A stretch of 64,000 nucleotides of DNA from Candidatus Chloroploca asiatica (GTDB lineage: Bacteria; Chloroflexota; Chloroflexia; Chloroflexales; Chloroflexaceae). Location: NCBI RefSeq assembly GCF_002532075.1, contig NZ_LYXE01000075.1, positions 17,528-81,527 of the forward strand, given 5' to 3'. A program made the position numbers and the translations under genes. This document shows positions 1-7,978 of the stretch, piece by piece (within the stretch, counting starts at the first letter, position 1; every line of letters starts with the position of its first letter). Below the pieces are notes generated by a model. The model did not search any database. It saw only the letters and a list, made by a program, of their open reading frames with translations, and was not told the origin of the DNA.

Positions 1-210
1 CATCTGACCGAGAAACTGGCGCGCATAGGCCGAGAGACTCTCAACGTAGCGGCGCTGGCCTTCAGCATAGAGTGTATCAAAGGCGAGCGAGCTCTTGCCT
101 GAGCCGCTGACACCAGTCAAGACAACGAGTTGATCACGGGGTAACTCAAGATCAACCGCCTTGAGATTATGCTCACGGGCACCCTTAATTAGGATCTTAT
201 CTCTGGCCAT
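1..210 (-). CDS. uvrA: UvrA, excinuclease ABC subunit A (N-terminal part, cut by window edge)
   Basis: The reverse strand from the ATG at 210 reads a typical UvrA N-terminus, beginning [17 protein letters not shown]. It has the first Walker A motif GVSGSGKSS near residues 34-42, followed by the conserved run around [20 protein letters not shown]. UvrA is the ATP-dependent damage sensor of nucleotide excision repair, acting in the cytoplasm with UvrB and UvrC. Only about 70 residues are inside the window and the gene continues past base 1. It is the downstream neighbour of a co-directional MFS gene, separated by two hairpins and a candidate promoter. Identification is secure; gene integrity beyond the edge cannot be judged. 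Confidence 0.93.
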   Translation of the reverse strand, partial: MARDKILIKGAREHNLKAVDLELPRDQLVVLTGVSGSGKSSLAFDTLYAEGQRRYVESLSAYARQFLGQM

Positions 211-242
211 ACGTGCGTATTCCCACTATTCACGCCAATGCA

Positions 243-295
243 CCAGAAACACGAAGTCGCGACAGGGGATACTGTCCGATCTTCGTGTTTCTGGG
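243..295. other. 14-bp perfect inverted repeat in the uvrA leader
   Basis: CCAGAAACACGAAG (243-256) is the exact reverse complement of CTTCGTGTTTCTGG (282-295). The 25-nt loop holds a small nested GACAG/CTGTC repeat. It lies between the MFS stop and the uvrA start. It could be a leader structure of the uvrA mRNA or an intergenic repeat; no T-run supports a terminator. Confidence 0.5.
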
Positions 296-302
296 AACTT
301 GC

Positions 303-327
303 GGGGGCACGGCGGCGCCGTGCCCCC
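303..327 (-). terminator. GC-rich hairpin after the MFS gene
   Basis: An 11-bp perfect stem (GGGGGCACGGC / GCCGTGCCCCC) with a GGC loop sits 75 bp past the MFS stop codon. There is no clear U-run, so termination is inferred only from position and stem strength. Confidence 0.4.
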
Positions 328-368
328 ACCCATCATGTTCCTATCGTTTTTCGGAACAGCCGTGCTAC

Positions 369-397
369 AGTATACCACACCTCACGGGGCGAAACAA
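369..397 (-). promoter_or_regulatory. Candidate sigma-70 promoter for uvrA
   Basis: On the minus strand a TTGTTT box (392-397) is separated by exactly 17 bp from TATACT (369-374). It lies just outside the MFS stop codon and about 160 bp upstream of uvrA, placing both intergenic hairpins in the leader. The -35 box is weak. No SOS-type operator was recognised. Confidence 0.4.
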
Positions 398-401
398 TCG
401 G

Positions 402-1691
402 TCAATCGCCCGACATTTCCGCCTCGACGCGCAGCGGGGCAGGCGCCTTCTGTGGCGCAGGCACACCAACCAGTTGTGGGCGAAGCACCAGGGTCAGCAC
501 GATGGCGGCGCTACCAATCAAGACCGAGCCAGTGAGATACGGTGCCAGCGGCCCAACGGTGTCGAAGAGAAAGCCAGCCATAAGCGGGCCGACGATCATC
601 GTCAAACTATTCATTGCCTGCGTGCCACCGAGCACACTGCCCTGCTCCTGAGCCGAAACACTGCGCGAAATCAGGCTCGTCAGGCTCGGCGTAGCCATCC
701 CACTGCCAATCGAGAGCAGCGCCAGCGTCGGGTAGAGCATCCAGGCGACCGGCACAAACGCAATGCCTACAAACGCCACCGTCATCAGCGCCAGACCAGT
801 TACGGCCAGACGAGCCTCACCAAACATCGGCACGAGCTTGCGAATGAGGAAGCCTTGCATAATCACCGCCATCAAACCGATGAAGGCGAAGAGAAAGGCG
901 ATCTGCATCGGGCCGAACCCAAAACGGCTTTCGGTAAAGACCGCGAAGTTGCTCTGGAGACCAGCAAAGGCCAGGTTGAGCAGCAGAATGCCCATCAAGA
1001 GCGGACGGATGCTCTCACGTCCGACAACCGCCGAAAGACGACGGAGCGGATTGAGGCTGCCCATCTTTTCCGTGCGACGCTCGACTGGCAGCGACTCGGG
1101 CAGTGTAAAGTAACCGAAGATGACACTGGCGAAGATCAGGGTTGCCGAAGCAAAGGCCGGCGCACTCAGGCTAATCGTGCTGAGCAGGCCGCCAATGGCC
1201 GGGCCGAGCATAAAGCCCAGGCCGAAGGCTGCCCCGATAAGGCCCATCCCACGCGCCCGTGTCTCGGGAGTTGTAATATCGGCGATGTAGGCCTGAGCCG
1301 TGCTGATGCTACCGCCGGTAATGCCTGCCGCAATGCGCGACACAAAGAGCACCGCCAGCACTGCCGTCGCACCGAGTGGCTCGAAGCGGTCAGCCAGGCC
1401 AAAGAGCACATACGAGAAACCAGCACCGGTCAGGCTCAAGAGCAGCACCGGGCGACGCCCAAACCGATCCGAGAGACCACCGAGGATCGGCGCAAAGAGA
1501 AACTGAAAGAGCGAATAGGAAGCCGTCAACGCCCCGACGACCAGCGCATAGTTCGCGGCCATCCAGGCGGGGCTATTTGTCTCGATCATTTTCACATAGA
1601 AGGGCAAAAGTGGCAGCACAATGCCAACGCCCAGTAAGTCAATAAAAATGGTGAGAAAGATAAAAATTAAGGGTGAACGCGAGTTTTTCAC
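402..1691 (-). CDS. MFS transporter, TetA/multidrug-efflux type
   Basis: A 429-residue polytopic membrane protein of the major facilitator superfamily. It has about 12 hydrophobic segments starting with IFIFLTIFIDLLGVGIVLPL, and the signature loop GGLSDRFGRRPVLL between helices 2 and 3, as in the DHA1/TetA drug:H+ antiporters. The frame is open to 1877, but the protein-like sequence starts at the GTG at 1691 (MVKNSRSP), preceded by AGGAAA. This start also agrees with the strong promoter at 1737-1765, since the longer frame would begin upstream of that promoter and inside a repeat. The substrate cannot be told from sequence; tetracycline/multidrug export is only the family default. It is monocistronic or read with uvrA. 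Confidence 0.85.
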   Translation of the reverse strand: MKNSRSPLIFIFLTIFIDLLGVGIVLPLLPFYVKMIETNSPAWMAANYALVVGALTASYSLFQFLFAPILGGLSDRFGRRPVLLLSLTGAGFSYVLFGLADRFEPLGATAVLAVLFVSRIAAGITGGSISTAQAYIADITTPETRARGMGLIGAAFGLGFMLGPAIGGLLSTISLSAPAFASATLIFASVIFGYFTLPESLPVERRTEKMGSLNPLRRLSAVVGRESIRPLLMGILLLNLAFAGLQSNFAVFTESRFGFGPMQIAFLFAFIGLMAVIMQGFLIRKLVPMFGEARLAVTGLALMTVAFVGIAFVPVAWMLYPTLALLSIGSGMATPSLTSLISRSVSAQEQGSVLGGTQAMNSLTMIVGPLMAGFLFDTVGPLAPYLTGSVLIGSAAIVLTLVLRPQLVGVPAPQKAPAPLRVEAEMSGD

Positions 1692-1736
1692 GATAGTTTT
1701 CCTCAAAAGCTTTGCGGCCTGAAATGTCCCACGCAC

Positions 1737-1765
1737 AATATAGCACAATGCACGAACTCTGTCAA
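1737..1765 (-). promoter_or_regulatory. Strong sigma-70-type promoter of the MFS gene
   Basis: On the minus strand a perfect TTGACA (1760-1765) and TATATT (1737-1742) are separated by 17 bp. The predicted transcript starts near 1730, about 40 nt before the GTG start at 1691. The spacing and box quality make this one of the best promoters in the window. Confidence 0.65.
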
Positions 1766-1785
1766 CCCTTTGCACAGGTTTTGTT

Positions 1786-1893
1786 AGGGCGATTGCATCT
1801 TCCGTGCATGCACCCCGCCAGGGCACCCGCAAGGGGTGCCCGTACACCGGGCCCGGCCCACGGCCCCGTAGGGGCACCCCTTGCGGGGGCCCC
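1786..1893. repeat. Partial copy of the 54.25-kb mobile-like element
   Basis: It starts with AGGGCGATTGCATCTTCCG and continues for about 55 bp, with only a couple of mismatches, as the left end of the element at 54261. The same GC-rich GGGTGCCC/GGGCACCC hairpins follow. No matching right end (ATGCAATCGCCCT) was found before the next gene, so this copy looks truncated. It occupies the space between the MFS promoter and the diguanylate cyclase gene. The rest of 1894-1993 shows nothing recognisable. Confidence 0.7.
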
Positions 1894-1993
1894 GTTGTTG
1901 GCGGGCCGCCCGCGCTGCCAGGCGAAGAATGATTGGAGATACTATCGCCCCCAAACGAATCCCTCCTGGTGAGCGCGTTTATATGAGCGAGTT

Positions 1994-3979
1994 ATGTTGC
2001 AACGACTCGATAAGCCGCATCAGGTGTTGCAACCGCATATCCCCTGGCGCACAGGCAAAAGATCAAGCTCGATAAGGCAACCATCCGTGAAGACACTCCA
2101 TCATTCAGATCCCCCGAAAGATAAGGGGAGCAACTGGCCTGTGTTCGTTGCGGTAGGCCTGGTGAGCTTGCTCATCATAGGTGGCTTGCTCTTCTGGCAA
2201 CCTGGCGTCAAGTCCACACGCGATGATCCACCTATTGCACCAGATGTCGCAACCATCAAGGTCGAGCTTTCCCCAACCGAACGGGCCTACCTCGATGCGC
2301 TTGGACCAATCACCGTTGCGCCTGATCCTGACTGGATTCCGTATGAGCGCATTGATGAGCAAGGCAAATTCGTCGGCATTGCCGCTGACATGTTTGACCT
2401 ATTGGCCGAGCGGCTCGACGTCGAGTTTGCCTATGTGATCACCCGCGATTGGGATCAAGCGATTGAACTCTCGAAGGCCGGTGAGGTCTCGATCCTCCCC
2501 TTTCTTAACCAGACGCCCGCCCGCGAAGCATGGCTCATCTTTACCGAGCCATTGCTGATTGACCCCAATGTCTTTATCACTCGCGAAGAGCATCCTTTTA
2601 TTTTTGATGCAACGCAGCTCAGCGATACTACGCTTGTGTTGCCCAGCGGCACGTCGGTGGAAGAACGGGTCCGGCGCGATTTTCCAAATCTGATGGTAGT
2701 CACCGTGCCGAGTGAAAACGCGGTCTTCCAAGCCGTCTCGAATCGTCAAGCCGATCTGACGCTCCGTTCGTTGACCATCGCAGCCTATACGATCCGCAAA
2801 GAGGGTCTCTTCAATCTGAAGATCGCAGGGCAAGCACCCGAAAGTTATGTCAACCGCTTGCGCATCGGGGTACTGAAAGATGAGCGCATGCTGCGTGATA
2901 TTCTGGACAAGGGCATTGCAACGATCACGCCCCGCGAACGCGAAGCCATCATTAACCGGCATGTCAATATCACGATTGTGCAGCCCTTCGATTATGGCCT
3001 CTTGTTACGTATAGCGGGAATTCTGGCGGTATTGGCGGGAATCTGGTTCTACTGGAGCATGCGGATCAGAACGATCAACGCCTCGCTCCGTGAGAGCGAG
3101 CGCAGCAAAGCGCTCTTGATTGCCAACTTGCCCGGGGTGGCCTATCGCTGCCGCTTTGATCACAACTGGACGATGGAATTTGTCTCGGAGGGATGTTTGA
3201 AGCTAACCGGCTATCCGAGCGAAGCCCTGCTCTACAATCGGAAGGTCGCATACAACGATCTGATCAATCCCGAAGACCGTGCATGGATCTGGGAACGATG
3301 GCAAGCGGCAAGTGAGCAGCGCACATCAGTGCAACTCGAATATCGGCTCATCACGGCGGATCAGCGTGAAAAGTGGATCTTTGAGCAAGGGGCTTTTGTC
3401 TACGACGATGCGGGCCAGATCCAGGCCATTGAAGGACTGTTGATCGACATCACCGACCGCAAACAGGCTGAAGAAGAGGTCTATCGGGTCTCGATCCACG
3501 ATGATCTGACCGGAATTTATAATCGTCGCTACATCTTTGACCGGCTCCAGACCCTGATGAAAGAGTATGAGCGGAATTGTCGTGACTTTGCCGTTGTGCT
3601 AATTGATCTCGATTTTTTCAAAACGGTCAACGACACGTACGGACACCAGGGCGGCGACTTCGTTCTCCAACAATTTGCGCAACTCCTGAGCAGCAGTTGT
3701 CGGCCCTACGATCTCGTTGGCCGCTATGGTGGCGAAGAGTTCATCGTCATTGCGCTGAATCTCGATCACGAAGCGATGGGATGCCTGATGAAGCGTGTGC
3801 GTGAACGGCTCGACGAACACACGTTCGTCTTTGAAGGGCAGCGCATCACCGTCACCTTCAGTGCCGGCATCGCGGCAAGCAGCGAAGCCGGCGTCGGCTT
3901 CAGCATCGAAACACTGATTAGCCAGGCCGACAAACGACTCTACGACGCAAAAGAGTTAGGGCGCGACCGGATTATTTGA
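1994..3979 (+). CDS. Diguanylate cyclase with periplasmic SBP-type sensor and PAS domain
   Basis: A 661-residue membrane signalling protein. The order is: a short cytoplasmic tail; membrane helix at about 48-68; a periplasmic family-3 solute-binding domain at about 90-330 (ITVAPDPDWIPYERIDEQG is the classic opening); a second helix at about 336-352; PAS/PAC at about 370-488; and GGDEF at about 500-658. The active-site motif is GGEEF (about residue 579). An RxxD inhibitory site (RPYD) lies five residues ahead of it, so the enzyme is probably active and product-inhibited. It would make cyclic di-GMP in response to an extracellular small ligand. The start is uncertain: a GTG at 2087 with AAGG upstream would give a shorter tail (MKTLHHSD) and is equally plausible. 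Confidence 0.85.
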   Translation: MLQRLDKPHQVLQPHIPWRTGKRSSSIRQPSVKTLHHSDPPKDKGSNWPVFVAVGLVSLLIIGGLLFWQPGVKSTRDDPPIAPDVATIKVELSPTERAYLDALGPITVAPDPDWIPYERIDEQGKFVGIAADMFDLLAERLDVEFAYVITRDWDQAIELSKAGEVSILPFLNQTPAREAWLIFTEPLLIDPNVFITREEHPFIFDATQLSDTTLVLPSGTSVEERVRRDFPNLMVVTVPSENAVFQAVSNRQADLTLRSLTIAAYTIRKEGLFNLKIAGQAPESYVNRLRIGVLKDERMLRDILDKGIATITPREREAIINRHVNITIVQPFDYGLLLRIAGILAVLAGIWFYWSMRIRTINASLRESERSKALLIANLPGVAYRCRFDHNWTMEFVSEGCLKLTGYPSEALLYNRKVAYNDLINPEDRAWIWERWQAASEQRTSVQLEYRLITADQREKWIFEQGAFVYDDAGQIQAIEGLLIDITDRKQAEEEVYRVSIHDDLTGIYNRRYIFDRLQTLMKEYERNCRDFAVVLIDLDFFKTVNDTYGHQGGDFVLQQFAQLLSSSCRPYDLVGRYGGEEFIVIALNLDHEAMGCLMKRVRERLDEHTFVFEGQRITVTFSAGIAASSEAGVGFSIETLISQADKRLYDAKELGRDRII

Positions 3980-4011
3980 GTTCGTGAGCCTAGTGCGACA
4001 AGATTGTATAG

Positions 4012-4017
4012 TATAAT
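4012..4017 (+). promoter_or_regulatory. Candidate -10 box for the restriction gene
   Basis: A perfect TATAAT lies 37 bp upstream of the ATG at 4055, in an AT-rich patch right after the diguanylate cyclase stop. No good -35 box is visible at 16-18 bp, so the promoter is weakly supported. Confidence 0.3.
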
Positions 4018-4054
4018 TAGCCTAACGTATCTCTACACTCAGGCAAAAAAAGAC

Positions 4055-4774
4055 ATGCTTTTCAGTATCACCGAAGCAAAAAACATAGCACTACAGTACA
4101 GTGATAATCAAGGAGACGAAGCAGGTCTTGCCGACGCCTTTGCTCAGATATGCAGCTTTTTGCATGATCATCCAGAGAGTCTCTCTTGGCCTCGACGAGC
4201 GACGCGCCCTGTTGAATTCGATGCCGCGGTGTTACAGCAATTAGCAGGAAAATATTTTGACGGCTATCGCAAATCAGATTTCCCCGCTACCCCTGGTACC
4301 ATTCCAGATAGTGCTGTGAGTCTGGTGATGATGGAAGTCTTTGGTTATGCAGAGACTGACATCGAACGTATCAAGCTAGAACATCAAAGAGCCATGAGTG
4401 CCGAAAATTGTGTCGGAGCGCTGCTTGAACGATATATCGACTCGGTTCTTAGACCGCACGGCTGGTGCTGGTGCTGTGGGAGCTTTGTCAAAGCAGTAGA
4501 TTTCATTCAGCGTGATAGTGATGGCAACTGGCTTGTTTTGCAAATCAAAAACAGGGATAATTCAGAAAACTCCTCAAGCAGTGCGATCAGAAAAGGTACG
4601 TCAATTCAAAAGTGGTTCCGCACATATTCCCGTAAGAGTGCAACAAACTGGGACAACCTTCCTCCCCTTATGCAAGGCTATGATCTCAGTGAAGAAGGCT
4701 TTATCAGGTATGCTCGTGCGTACCTGCGTACAGCAAAACAAAAGTTACAATCAGAAGGGCGCGTGCCAGGCTAA
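4055..4774 (+). CDS. Type II restriction endonuclease, SinI-like
   Basis: A 239-residue protein next to a cytosine-5 methyltransferase. The C-terminal half carries a nuclease-like core. FVKAVDF supplies a candidate catalytic Asp near residue 149, and LQIKNR near 162-167 fits a D...(E/Q)xK active site. It is followed by the [11 protein letters not shown] stretch and KWFR...TNW, which I associate with the SinI-type family (GGWCC cutters). Length is close to that family's usual size of about 230. The frame is open to 4004, but the ATG at 4055 is preferred because the TATAAT box lies between. The gene is less GC-rich than its neighbours, consistent with acquisition by transfer. Its stop overlaps the methyltransferase stop by 4 bp, tail to tail. 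Family assignment is from memory; nuclease function is better supported by context. Confidence 0.65.
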   Translation: MLFSITEAKNIALQYSDNQGDEAGLADAFAQICSFLHDHPESLSWPRRATRPVEFDAAVLQQLAGKYFDGYRKSDFPATPGTIPDSAVSLVMMEVFGYAETDIERIKLEHQRAMSAENCVGALLERYIDSVLRPHGWCWCCGSFVKAVDFIQRDSDGNWLVLQIKNRDNSENSSSSAIRKGTSIQKWFRTYSRKSATNWDNLPPLMQGYDLSEEGFIRYARAYLRTAKQKLQSEGRVPG

Positions 4775-6033
4775 AAGAGCGCCTGTTGTTCAACGCGCCC
4801 TCTTTGCATGCGCTCAAATTGCTGTATCCAGAGCGCGTCATTCGTGTTGCGATAGCGTGAATAGTTGAATGACGCAGGCTCCTGATACGGTTCGCCTCGC
4901 AAGAGGCTGATCACCAGGCGCCCGATCGCCAATCCAAGACTGCTTGGCACAGCGTTGCCTATTTGCCGGTATTGCTCAAGCAGTGGGCCAGCAACCTGCC
5001 AATCGTCGGGGAATTCTTGCAGCCGTTTGTATTCTTCGATCGAGAGCGGGCGGTCTTCTTCAGGATGCGCAAGATCGGTTGCCGGCATCGCCGGATGCGT
5101 CACGAGGGTCGGGGCAGGCTTGTCCCATGCGATGCGCCGTAAAAATCCGGTTTTGCCACCGCCTGCAAAAAAGGCCTTGCCAAGCGCTTCGCGTTGCAAA
5201 TCCTCAGGCAATGCACGCCAGTTTTGCCCTTCCTTGAGCATACGATAATAGATAAGACGTTTCTCAGGAAAATCAATATGATGGTGCTCAGCAAGATCCG
5301 CCGTCGCTTCACGAAATGTGCGCCAGGGGGGTAAGCCCATCGCATTGCTTTGCGCATGAGTCGGTTGTAGGTAGGGTGGCCGTTTGCCATCGCGACTACA
5401 GACGATGACAACCCGTTCTCGTATCTGCGGTGTGCCAAAATGAGCCGCATTGTACAGGGTAAATGAGTAGGCGTAGCCAGCTTTTTTGATCGTGTCTAGC
5501 ACAAAGTAGAGCGCGCCGCCAGGCAGTTCATCCAGGGCTAAATCAGGATAGGCTGGACCGCGCAAGGTGTGCGGTCGGTGCTTCATCGGGCTTGAAAGCA
5601 AACCACGAACATTCTCGATGATAAAGTATTTCGGCTTGAGTGTTAAGACTAGATCTACATAGGTAAGAAAAACATTGCCTCGCTGATCATGAAACCCGTT
5701 GCGTTTCCCGGCTGTGCTGAACGCTTGACAGGGTGGCCCGCCTACGATGAGATCGATGTCGTCACTGCCCGTCAAACCGGCAGCTTGCAGGATCTGCGCA
5801 GCCGAATAGCCCGTAATATCGCCAATCAGGGGAATGTCTGGCTTGTTCAGGCTAATCGTCTCACGACAATACCTGTCAATTTCACATGCTAGTTTGATGT
5901 CAAATCCAGCCCGTTCAAGCCCAAGGTCAAGCCCCATCGCGCCAGAAAAGAAGCTGAGCGCAACAGGCTTGTTGCTTTCGTCGATCTGCTCTGTTCCCTG
6001 CAATGCCTTGCCCCCTCGTCCAGTGCCAGCCAA
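4771..6033 (-). CDS. DNA (cytosine-5) methyltransferase, partner of the adjacent restriction enzyme
   Basis: A 420-residue C5-methyltransferase with the conserved motifs in order: [10 protein letters not shown] (I, about 29-38), [12 protein letters not shown] with the catalytic Cys102 (IV), ENVRGLL (VI, about 140-146), a QIRERVVIV block (VIII), and a C-terminal [12 protein letters not shown] and QIGNAVP (IX-X). It should transfer a methyl group to cytosine in the restriction site to protect the host. The frame opens with TTG at 6033 and no in-frame ATG precedes motif I, so the start is uncertain. It lies 76 bp downstream of menD on the same strand and may ride on menF-menD transcription. The target site cannot be read from sequence; SinI-like GGWCC is an inference from the partner. 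Confidence 0.92.
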   Translation of the reverse strand: MAGTGRGGKALQGTEQIDESNKPVALSFFSGAMGLDLGLERAGFDIKLACEIDRYCRETISLNKPDIPLIGDITGYSAAQILQAAGLTGSDDIDLIVGGPPCQAFSTAGKRNGFHDQRGNVFLTYVDLVLTLKPKYFIIENVRGLLSSPMKHRPHTLRGPAYPDLALDELPGGALYFVLDTIKKAGYAYSFTLYNAAHFGTPQIRERVVIVCSRDGKRPPYLQPTHAQSNAMGLPPWRTFREATADLAEHHHIDFPEKRLIYYRMLKEGQNWRALPEDLQREALGKAFFAGGGKTGFLRRIAWDKPAPTLVTHPAMPATDLAHPEEDRPLSIEEYKRLQEFPDDWQVAGPLLEQYRQIGNAVPSSLGLAIGRLVISLLRGEPYQEPASFNYSRYRNTNDALWIQQFERMQRGRVEQQALF

Positions 6034-6109
6034 CCTGTTCGGGCATCAACGCAACGCCGACCTCGTCCAGATGCGCCAGATGTACTGCGCCCAATCTGCA
6101 ATCTAAAAT

Positions 6110-7978
6110 CTAAAACCCAACTTCTTCCAACGCCGCACTAACCTCCGGCCAGAGCACCCGATGATCGGCGACGTTCTGGTTCCGGTCGGTGCGTACTTCG
6201 ATCAGGTGCAACCCTCGCCCGCTGATGCCAGCGCTCACGGCGGTGTGAAAGCCCGCCCAGTCGTTGGCAAGCGTGTACCGCGCACCGTAGATCTCGGCCA
6301 ATGGGGCAAAGTTGAGCCCGTGTGGGGTGCCAAAGAGCAACTCGAAGCGGTCAGTCTCACTCGTCTGGGGCAGGAAGGAGAAGATGCCGCCCCCGTCGTT
6401 GTTGATCAGAATGATCGTCGCATCAAGTTGGTGCAGTTTCGCCGCCAGCAAGCCGTTGGCGTCGTGGTAGAGCGAGATGTCGCCCAGCACCAGCACAAGC
6501 GGCTTCGCCCCCGCCGCCGCGATACCAAGCGCCGTCGAGACCAGGCCGTCAATGCCGTTGGCCCCGCGGTTGCCCAGGATCGTGATCTCACGCTCGACAG
6601 CAGGAAAAAAGGTGTCGCAGTCGCGAACCGGCATCGAGTTGCCGACAAAGAGCGTCGATCCATCCGGCAACAGTTCGGCCAGCGCCGCAAAGATGCCAGG
6701 CTCGTTGATGACGGTGCGTTGCCGCAGCGCCTCCCCAAGCACACGCTGCGTCACGGCCTCGGCGCTGCGCCACGCCGCCGCCCAAGGCTTCGTCACCGCC
6801 GCATCGGTCTCCTCGTGGCCCAGCAGATCAGTGAGCGCCTGGCACAGCGTGACACTGTCGCACGCCAGATGCGTCGCCGCCAGACTCGTCGGTTCACGCC
6901 AACCGGCCCCTTCATCAAGCACGATCTGGTGCGCCGTTGCATGGCGCTGCAAAAATTGAAGCACCGGCTTGGCCGTGGGCATCGCGCCAAAACGCAGCAC
7001 GAGCTCAGGCGCAAAACGCGCCGCAAACGCTTCGTCACGCACAAACGCATCATACCCCGCCAGCACCATCGTCCGGTCGTGCGGCCCACACCGCACCCCC
7101 GAAAGCGGATCGGCGAGCACCGGATAGCCCAGACGCGCCGCCAGGCGTGTCACCACCGGCGCAAGCCCGGGCGCACACTCGGGGCCACAGATGATCAAGC
7201 CCCGCTCGGTCGTCGCCAACCGTGACGCCAGCGTCTTCAAGGTCGCCTCGTCAAGCTGACGCGCACCAACACGAGCCTGCACCGTCGCCTGCCGGGATGG
7301 CTGCTCAGCCAACACAGCCGCATCTTCGGGGAAAAACCGGGGAGGCAAAAAGGCAGGCGGCGCAGGCACCAGGGGCGCCCCAGAGCCCGTTGCTTGCCGC
7401 GCAAACAGATCCGCGAGCAGTTCCCGCTCAGGCACCAGTGGCTCACGAAATGGCAGATTCAGATGCACTGGCCCCGCCGGAGCACCCAGGCTGATGGCGA
7501 TGCTCCGGGCGACGGTACTCTGGAGGTACCGCAGCAACCCCGGGCGCGCATCAGGCGTCGGCAGATCAGTCGCCCAGCGTGCGCGCGAACCAAAGAGACG
7601 CACCTGATCGATCGTCTGCGGCGCGCCATTATCGCGCAGTTCGGGGGGACGGTCGGCGGTCAACAGGATCAACGGCACCCGGGCAAGGTCAGCCTCGGCG
7701 ACCGCCGGCAAAAAATTAGCCGCCGCCGTGCCCGACGTACAGAGCAGCGCCGCAGGCTGACCGCGCTGACGGGCCAGGCCCAGCGCAAAAAAGCCCGCCG
7801 AACGCTCATCGAGGTGCATCCAGATCTGCGCCTGCGGATGGCGCGCCGCTGCCAGCGCCAGCGGCGTACTCCGCGACCCTGGGCAAATGACGATATCACG
7901 GACGCCGCCAGCGATCAACTCGTCAATCAACGTCCCCACCCAGAGGGTCAGGGCACGAATGTGGTCATGTGTTGTCAT
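6110..7978 (-). CDS. menD: MenD, SEPHCHC synthase (menaquinone biosynthesis)
   Basis: A 622-residue thiamine-diphosphate enzyme that condenses 2-oxoglutarate with isochorismate, the first committed step of classical menaquinone synthesis. Recognisable blocks are DIVICPGSRSTPLALAAA near the N-terminus, LHLDERSAGFFALGLA-like sequence around the cofactor-activating Glu, GNRGANGIDG in the third quarter, and the ThDP/Mg site GDISLYHDANGLL followed by INNDGGGIFSFLPQ. Its ATG overlaps the menF stop by 4 bp (ATGA), showing translational coupling. It ends 76 bp before the methyltransferase. The isochorismate it needs is made by the menF product, so the pair forms a channel-like two-step unit. Later men genes are not in the window. 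Confidence 0.95.
   Translation of the reverse strand: MTTHDHIRALTLWVGTLIDELIAGGVRDIVICPGSRSTPLALAAARHPQAQIWMHLDERSAGFFALGLARQRGQPAALLCTSGTAAANFLPAVAEADLARVPLILLTADRPPELRDNGAPQTIDQVRLFGSRARWATDLPTPDARPGLLRYLQSTVARSIAISLGAPAGPVHLNLPFREPLVPERELLADLFARQATGSGAPLVPAPPAFLPPRFFPEDAAVLAEQPSRQATVQARVGARQLDEATLKTLASRLATTERGLIICGPECAPGLAPVVTRLAARLGYPVLADPLSGVRCGPHDRTMVLAGYDAFVRDEAFAARFAPELVLRFGAMPTAKPVLQFLQRHATAHQIVLDEGAGWREPTSLAATHLACDSVTLCQALTDLLGHEETDAAVTKPWAAAWRSAEAVTQRVLGEALRQRTVINEPGIFAALAELLPDGSTLFVGNSMPVRDCDTFFPAVEREITILGNRGANGIDGLVSTALGIAAAGAKPLVLVLGDISLYHDANGLLAAKLHQLDATIILINNDGGGIFSFLPQTSETDRFELLFGTPHGLNFAPLAEIYGARYTLANDWAGFHTAVSAGISGRGLHLIEVRTDRNQNVADHRVLWPEVSAALEEVGF

Noticed and set aside
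213..1637. 474-residue plus-strand ORF opposite the MFS gene
   Set aside because: Low-complexity, charged sequence without domain features; it is the antisense shadow of a clear MFS transporter.
6161..7225. 354-residue plus-strand ORF opposite menD
   Set aside because: Arg/Gln-rich antisense of menD without domain evidence.
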